A stretch of 53,637 nt of DNA from DAOUFU01 sp034429275 (GTDB lineage Bacteria > Chloroflexota > Anaerolineae > Aggregatilineales > Aggregatilineaceae). The notes below the pieces were generated by a model, which ran no database searches, had not been told where the DNA came from, and was given only the letters and a program-made list of their open reading frames with translations. The DNA lies in the NCBI GenBank assembly GCA_034429275.1, contig DAOUFU010000007.1, positions 1 to 53,637 of the forward strand, in the 5' to 3' direction. The position numbers were made by a program, and so were the translations under genes. This document shows, piece after piece, positions 50,219 to 53,637 of the stretch (within the stretch, counting starts at the first letter, position 1; every line of letters starts with the position of its first letter).

Positions 50219-52501
50219 ATGCAGCGACAAGTAAGGAAACAAAGGAACCCCTCCTGGCGGCGAGTCGGTGGGCTGGTGCTGATCCTGACGATCCTGATCG
50301 CAGCGTGCGGCGATTCGGGGGTGGGGTCACTGGTCAGCGAGCAAAACGATGCCAATTCCTCTCCTTTGACCCTGGAGCAGGCTGACCAGGTCGCCCAGAC
50401 CTTTTTGAAAGCCTGGGCTGAGTCCGATTATGGAGCCATGTACGCTCTGATCAGCCCTAATGCGCGTGACGCGTATGACCTGGAGACGTTCGCCAACGAG
50501 TACAGCAGCGTAGCAAATACCCTCTCCCTGACAGCGATCAGCACGGCGGTTACCGGATCTCTGCGGCAGGGAACGACGGCGGCAGTGATGTATGATGCCA
50601 TCTTTAGCACCGAGCGCTTCGGCGATTTGCAGGATGCTGGCCGCACAATGCGCCTGATTGAAACGCCGGAGGGCTGGCGGGTGGCATGGTCGCGCATGGA
50701 TATTTTCCCCGAGCTGGTCGAGGGCGCGCGCCTGACTGTAGCAAGCTCGCAGCCGGGACGTGGCAATATTTATGATCGCAACGGCGAACTGCTGGCCGAT
50801 CAGGATGGGCGCGCGGTTGGCCTCTATATCGTGCGGCAGGATATTGCCAACGAAAACGTCTGCATCCAGGCTTTATCGCGCATTCTGCGCCGCGAGGAAG
50901 ATGACCTGGCGGCCCAGTTCGCCCGGTTCGATACGCCTACTTTGTTCCTGGTGGGCGAGATCGACCCGGATACTTATCAGATAGAGCAGCAGCTTTTGCT
51001 GCAAGCGTGCGATCTCGGCGATGATTCATACGATATTGTGTCGCGCCGCACGCGACGGTATTACGGCGATGCTGCGCCCCATTTGATCGGATATGTAGCT
51101 CAGATTCAACCTGACCAGGTGGCGCAGTATGAGCGGATGGGATATCCACCCGACGCATTGGTTGGCCAGGCAGGTATCGAAAAAGCGTATGAGGAAGTGC
51201 TGGCGGGGAAGATCGGGGGCAAACTGGTCATTGTGGCACCGACCGGCGAAGTGCTGCGGACCCTTGCCGAAGTGCCGAATGAACCCGGCCAGAGCGTATA
51301 TCTGACGATTGATCGCAAACTGCAAGATGCGGTTCAGGATGCGTTGTGGGAGGCGTATAGCGTAGCCTCGCCTACCTGGGCACAGACCTCGCCAGGCGCG
51401 GCTGCGGTAGTGATGAATGTCGATACGGGCGAAATCCTGGCGATGGCCAGTTGGCCCTCATATGATCCCAGTGTGTTCCACCCAGATACGCCTGCCTGGG
51501 ACCGGGTGGGCGATATTACACGGCTGACTTCTGATCCGCGCCGACCTTTGCTTAATCGGGCCACCCAAGCCTTGATCTCGCCAGGATCGGTGTTCAAGAT
51601 GGTGTCGATTGCTGCCGGGTTGGATAGCGGGGCGGTCTCACCAACAACAAGCGTTACCTGTACCGGAACATGGTCGAATCCTAATGACGGTTTACCGTTT
51701 CGCACTGACTGGCTAAAAACCGGTCACGGGTATGGAATCAATGCCCAGCGGGGGTTGACCGCCTCGTGTGCCCCGTATTTTTGGGAGCTAGGGGTCGCGC
51801 TCCATGCTATTGACCCTGAACTGATCGCTGATTATGCGCGCATGATGGGCCTGGGCGTCCCAACCGGCCAGACGGTTCTTGCCGAAGAGGTGGGGCAAAT
51901 ACCGGACCGAGAGTTGATCTTCCGTCTGCAGGGCACTCAGTGGACACTGGCCAATACCCTCAACTACGTCATCGGCCAGGGCGAGATGCAGGTGACTCCG
52001 CTTCAGGTGACGCGGATGGTGGCAGCCATTGCTAATGGGGGGAAACTGTATAAGCCGCAGTTCGTGAGCAAGATCGGTTTGCTGAGTGAGCCGCCAAGCT
52101 ACCAGGTGCAGCCCGAAGTAACCTCAGTCTTGGAGTTTGATGACGAAGTATTCGAGATCATTCGCACGGCGATGTGCAATGTCACGCTGGACCGGGTGGA
52201 AGGCACGGCAAACTACATCTTCCAACCCTGGTACGACTGGCAGCAGAATGAGCCGATTGTGTGTGGCAAGACAGGTACGGCTCAGACTGGTGGCGCGGGA
52301 GTCAAACCCCAGGCCTGGTTCGCTGCGTATGCACCTCAAGATGATCCTGAGATCGCCGTAGTGGTGATGGTGGAAAACTCGTGTGAAGGGTCCGAAGTAG
52401 CGGCTCCGCTGGCACGCCGGATTTTCGAGGACTATTACGGCCTACCCCATTCCACCTGGCCAGAGCTATGGACCTCTGGCTGTTACGACCTGGGGGAATA
52501 G
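50219..52501 (+). CDS. Lipoprotein class B penicillin-binding protein with NTF2-like domain
   Basis: 760 residues. A lipobox L-I-A-A-C30 replaces the usual anchor helix. An NTF2-like (MecA_N) domain spans ~55–165 (FLKAWAESDYGAMYALISP). The PBP dimerisation part begins at GRGNIYDRNGELLAD. The transpeptidase has S457-V-F-K460 and K684-T-G, but the SxN motif reads S516-C-A518, lacking the asparagine. It should cross-link peptidoglycan; MecA-like architecture is known from low-affinity PBPs. ATG 50219 is chosen over 50204 because the hydrophobic signal follows closely and GGGGAA precedes it. Confidence 0.9.
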   Translation: MQRQVRKQRNPSWRRVGGLVLILTILIAACGDSGVGSLVSEQNDANSSPLTLEQADQVAQTFLKAWAESDYGAMYALISPNARDAYDLETFANEYSSVANTLSLTAISTAVTGSLRQGTTAAVMYDAIFSTERFGDLQDAGRTMRLIETPEGWRVAWSRMDIFPELVEGARLTVASSQPGRGNIYDRNGELLADQDGRAVGLYIVRQDIANENVCIQALSRILRREEDDLAAQFARFDTPTLFLVGEIDPDTYQIEQQLLLQACDLGDDSYDIVSRRTRRYYGDAAPHLIGYVAQIQPDQVAQYERMGYPPDALVGQAGIEKAYEEVLAGKIGGKLVIVAPTGEVLRTLAEVPNEPGQSVYLTIDRKLQDAVQDALWEAYSVASPTWAQTSPGAAAVVMNVDTGEILAMASWPSYDPSVFHPDTPAWDRVGDITRLTSDPRRPLLNRATQALISPGSVFKMVSIAAGLDSGAVSPTTSVTCTGTWSNPNDGLPFRTDWLKTGHGYGINAQRGLTASCAPYFWELGVALHAIDPELIADYARMMGLGVPTGQTVLAEEVGQIPDRELIFRLQGTQWTLANTLNYVIGQGEMQVTPLQVTRMVAAIANGGKLYKPQFVSKIGLLSEPPSYQVQPEVTSVLEFDDEVFEIIRTAMCNVTLDRVEGTANYIFQPWYDWQQNEPIVCGKTGTAQTGGAGVKPQAWFAAYAPQDDPEIAVVVMVENSCEGSEVAAPLARRIFEDYYGLPHSTWPELWTSGCYDLGE

Positions 52502-52547
52502 CCCGATGTGGGATGCCTGGGAGCAACGGCATCACGCAAGAAATCAC

Positions 52548-52584
52548 AAAGCCCGTCGCGGTGAATTTGCATCGTGACGGGTTT
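52548..52584 (+). terminator. Hairpin terminator after the class B PBP gene
   Basis: Arms starting AAGCCCGTC and ending GACGGGTTT pair over nine bases with one G·T, extending further with mismatches. The exit is TGTATTT, a weak T-run. Confidence 0.6.
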
Positions 52585-52644
52585 GTATTTACCCTAACTG
52601 TGGCATGACTCACGATTGTACACAGGGAGTCGTACGGGGCGATT

Positions 52645-53637
52645 ATGGGAACTTTGCTTTCTACTCTGCTCGATTACGATCCGGGCCTGCTGATCATCAT
52701 CGCGCACCGATGGGATGTTGACCTCGACTGGCGGGATAAGCGGGCGGCAGTAAACGCCTTGGCCGAAGCCATGCTCGATCCGGGCAGGGCAGCTCTGGAA
52801 TGGAGTCGGCTCAACGATACCGAGCGCGGGGCGCTACAGATGGTCCTGGCTGCGCCGGATCACCGGATGCCAGAGAGTTATTTTTCGCGGCTGTTCGGCG
52901 AAATCCGCCCGATGGGGCCGGGCAAACGAGAGCGTGAGAAACCTCACCTCGCTCCCGCAAATGTCGCCGAAGTTCTGTATTATCGGGGCCTGCTGGCACG
53001 CGAATTTCATCAGGGCAAGGCCGGTCTCCAGCCGTTTGTCTGTGTGCCTGCAGACCTGGCGGAAGTTTTGCCCGTTCACGAGACCGGCTTTGATCTTCGC
53101 GAACAGGTGGGCGAAGCGAATCGTTCGGCTCAGGGGAGATCGATTGAGGTACCGGGCGAGCCGGAGCATATCATCCCCGCCCGGACGACACTTGTGGATG
53201 ACTTGACAACCCTGTTGGCCTACGCCCAGGTTCAACAGGTGCCGGCAGAGCCGCGCGCACTGATGGAACAGATCACGGATGCGCTGCAAAGGTTCTGGCT
53301 ATCTGGTCAAACGTCGCCTGGGTGGATCGGCCTGATCATTGGGCTTGCGGCAGGGGCAGGTCTGGCCAGCGATACCAGAGGCATGTTCAAACCGGTTCCG
53401 GCTCAGGTCAAGCGCTGGCTGGATAACACGCGGCCCCAACAGGTGCGCAGCCTGGCCGAAACATGGCGCAGTACCGCTGCATATAATGAGCTGTGGCACA
53501 CGCCCGGCCTTCACCCCGAAGACACCGGCTGGCGCAACGATCCGGTCCTGGCGCGGCAGACGGTGCTGACCTATCTGGAGATGGTTCCTCCGGATGACTG
53601 GTGGTCGCGAGTTGAATTGGTCGCGCTCGTCAAAGAG
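52645..53637 (+). CDS. Helicase-associated (XPB/Ssl2 N-terminal-like) protein, cut by the window end
   Basis: 331 codons are open to the last base; the C-terminus is missing. It starts MGTLLSTLLDYDPGLLIIIA and includes LAEAMLDPGRAALEW, YFSRLFGEIRPMGPGKRERE and VAEVLYYRGLLAREF. I recognise these from long Chloroflexota proteins annotated as helicase-associated, whose later part resembles the XPB/Ssl2 N-terminal domain. The first ~180 residues carry no catalytic motif. The rest is helical with scattered tryptophans. Function unknown; DNA repair or transcription links are only by annotation. No strong ribosome binding site (ACGGGG at a long distance), so the start is moderately sure. Confidence 0.65.
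   Translation, partial: MGTLLSTLLDYDPGLLIIIAHRWDVDLDWRDKRAAVNALAEAMLDPGRAALEWSRLNDTERGALQMVLAAPDHRMPESYFSRLFGEIRPMGPGKREREKPHLAPANVAEVLYYRGLLAREFHQGKAGLQPFVCVPADLAEVLPVHETGFDLREQVGEANRSAQGRSIEVPGEPEHIIPARTTLVDDLTTLLAYAQVQQVPAEPRALMEQITDALQRFWLSGQTSPGWIGLIIGLAAGAGLASDTRGMFKPVPAQVKRWLDNTRPQQVRSLAETWRSTAAYNELWHTPGLHPEDTGWRNDPVLARQTVLTYLEMVPPDDWWSRVELVALVKE

Noticed and set aside
1..53637. CRISPR array, insertion sequence, prophage or replication origin
   Set aside because: No regularly spaced repeats, transposase or integrase motifs, or DnaA-box clusters were seen on either strand.

Overview
The window looks like a piece of a Chloroflexota chromosome, most likely an Anaerolineae-like lineage. 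This is an inference from gene content and a moderately high GC feel, not from a marker search. The pointers are a CheY-like/DUF309 fusion, an FHA–winged-helix regulator, a cyclase–ATPase with a MinD-like partner, a bacterial translin, a helicase-associated protein of a type common in Chloroflexota, a sortase, lipoprotein-type penicillin-binding proteins, and no outer-membrane or LPS genes.

Layout. 1–2.2 kb: 3' part of tRNA-Leu(CAG), an FtsB/DivIC-like protein, a DUF309 protein, signal peptidase I. 2.3–6.8 kb: galE-like epimerase and a translationally coupled glycosyltransferase, then a secreted thioredoxin/NHL (NHLRC2-like) protein. 6.8–13.5 kb: sortase, FGGY sugar kinase, and a peptide-type ABC importer (binding protein and two permeases, no ATPase). 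13.5–21.5 kb: one tight run of eight minus-strand genes: corrinoid protein, DUF1638, corrinoid-activating ASKHA/ferredoxin protein (RACE type), M15-like secreted protein, MFS transporter and lutA-lutB-lutC. 21.7–22.3 kb: D-lyxose isomerase. 22.3–26.7 kb: a three-gene operon of a MinD-like ATPase, a small winged-helix protein and a double-cyclase/AAA ATPase. 27–31 kb: glycosyltransferase, HAD phosphatase and shikimate-kinase-like protein; lipoprotein and Nudix hydrolase. 31–35 kb: gatC, a pseudo-receiver/degenerate GGDEF protein, pyrH, tsf, rpsB. 35–40 kb: a thioredoxin interrupted by an in-frame TGA at its first catalytic cysteine position, surE, a LysW-like protein, PBP1A. 40–45 kb: OmpR-type regulator, a candidate small RNA, a GT39 membrane glycosyltransferase, a radical SAM–HhH protein, peptide deformylase. 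45–53.6 kb: gatB, ssb, DUF3467, translin, FHA–winged helix, Maf, a class B PBP, and a helicase-associated protein cut by the window end.

Most striking observations. (1) The split ORF at 34962–35507 reads as one lipoprotein-like thioredoxin with UGA exactly where the first Cys of the CxxC should be, and a stem-loop downstream fits the bacterial SECIS rule; it is probably a selenoprotein. (2) 41103–41211 has its own extended −10 promoter, 5'/3' ends that pair over 13 bp, C-rich loops and a strong intrinsic terminator; it is a good unannotated sRNA candidate. (3) The corrinoid–DUF1638–RACE genes have no recognisable methyltransferase and are fused in layout to MFS–LutABC, suggesting a methyl-transfer/hydroxyacid-oxidation unit in which DUF1638 may be the missing enzyme. 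(4) The MinD–winged helix–cyclase operon carries the same short peptide (GLFDRLI) in two of its proteins.

Housekeeping genes of translation (rpsB, tsf, pyrH, gatB, gatC, def), the envelope (PBP1A, class B PBP, lepB, FtsB-like) and DNA binding (ssb) are mixed with these accessory modules. I see no insertion sequence, phage gene, CRISPR array or replication origin.
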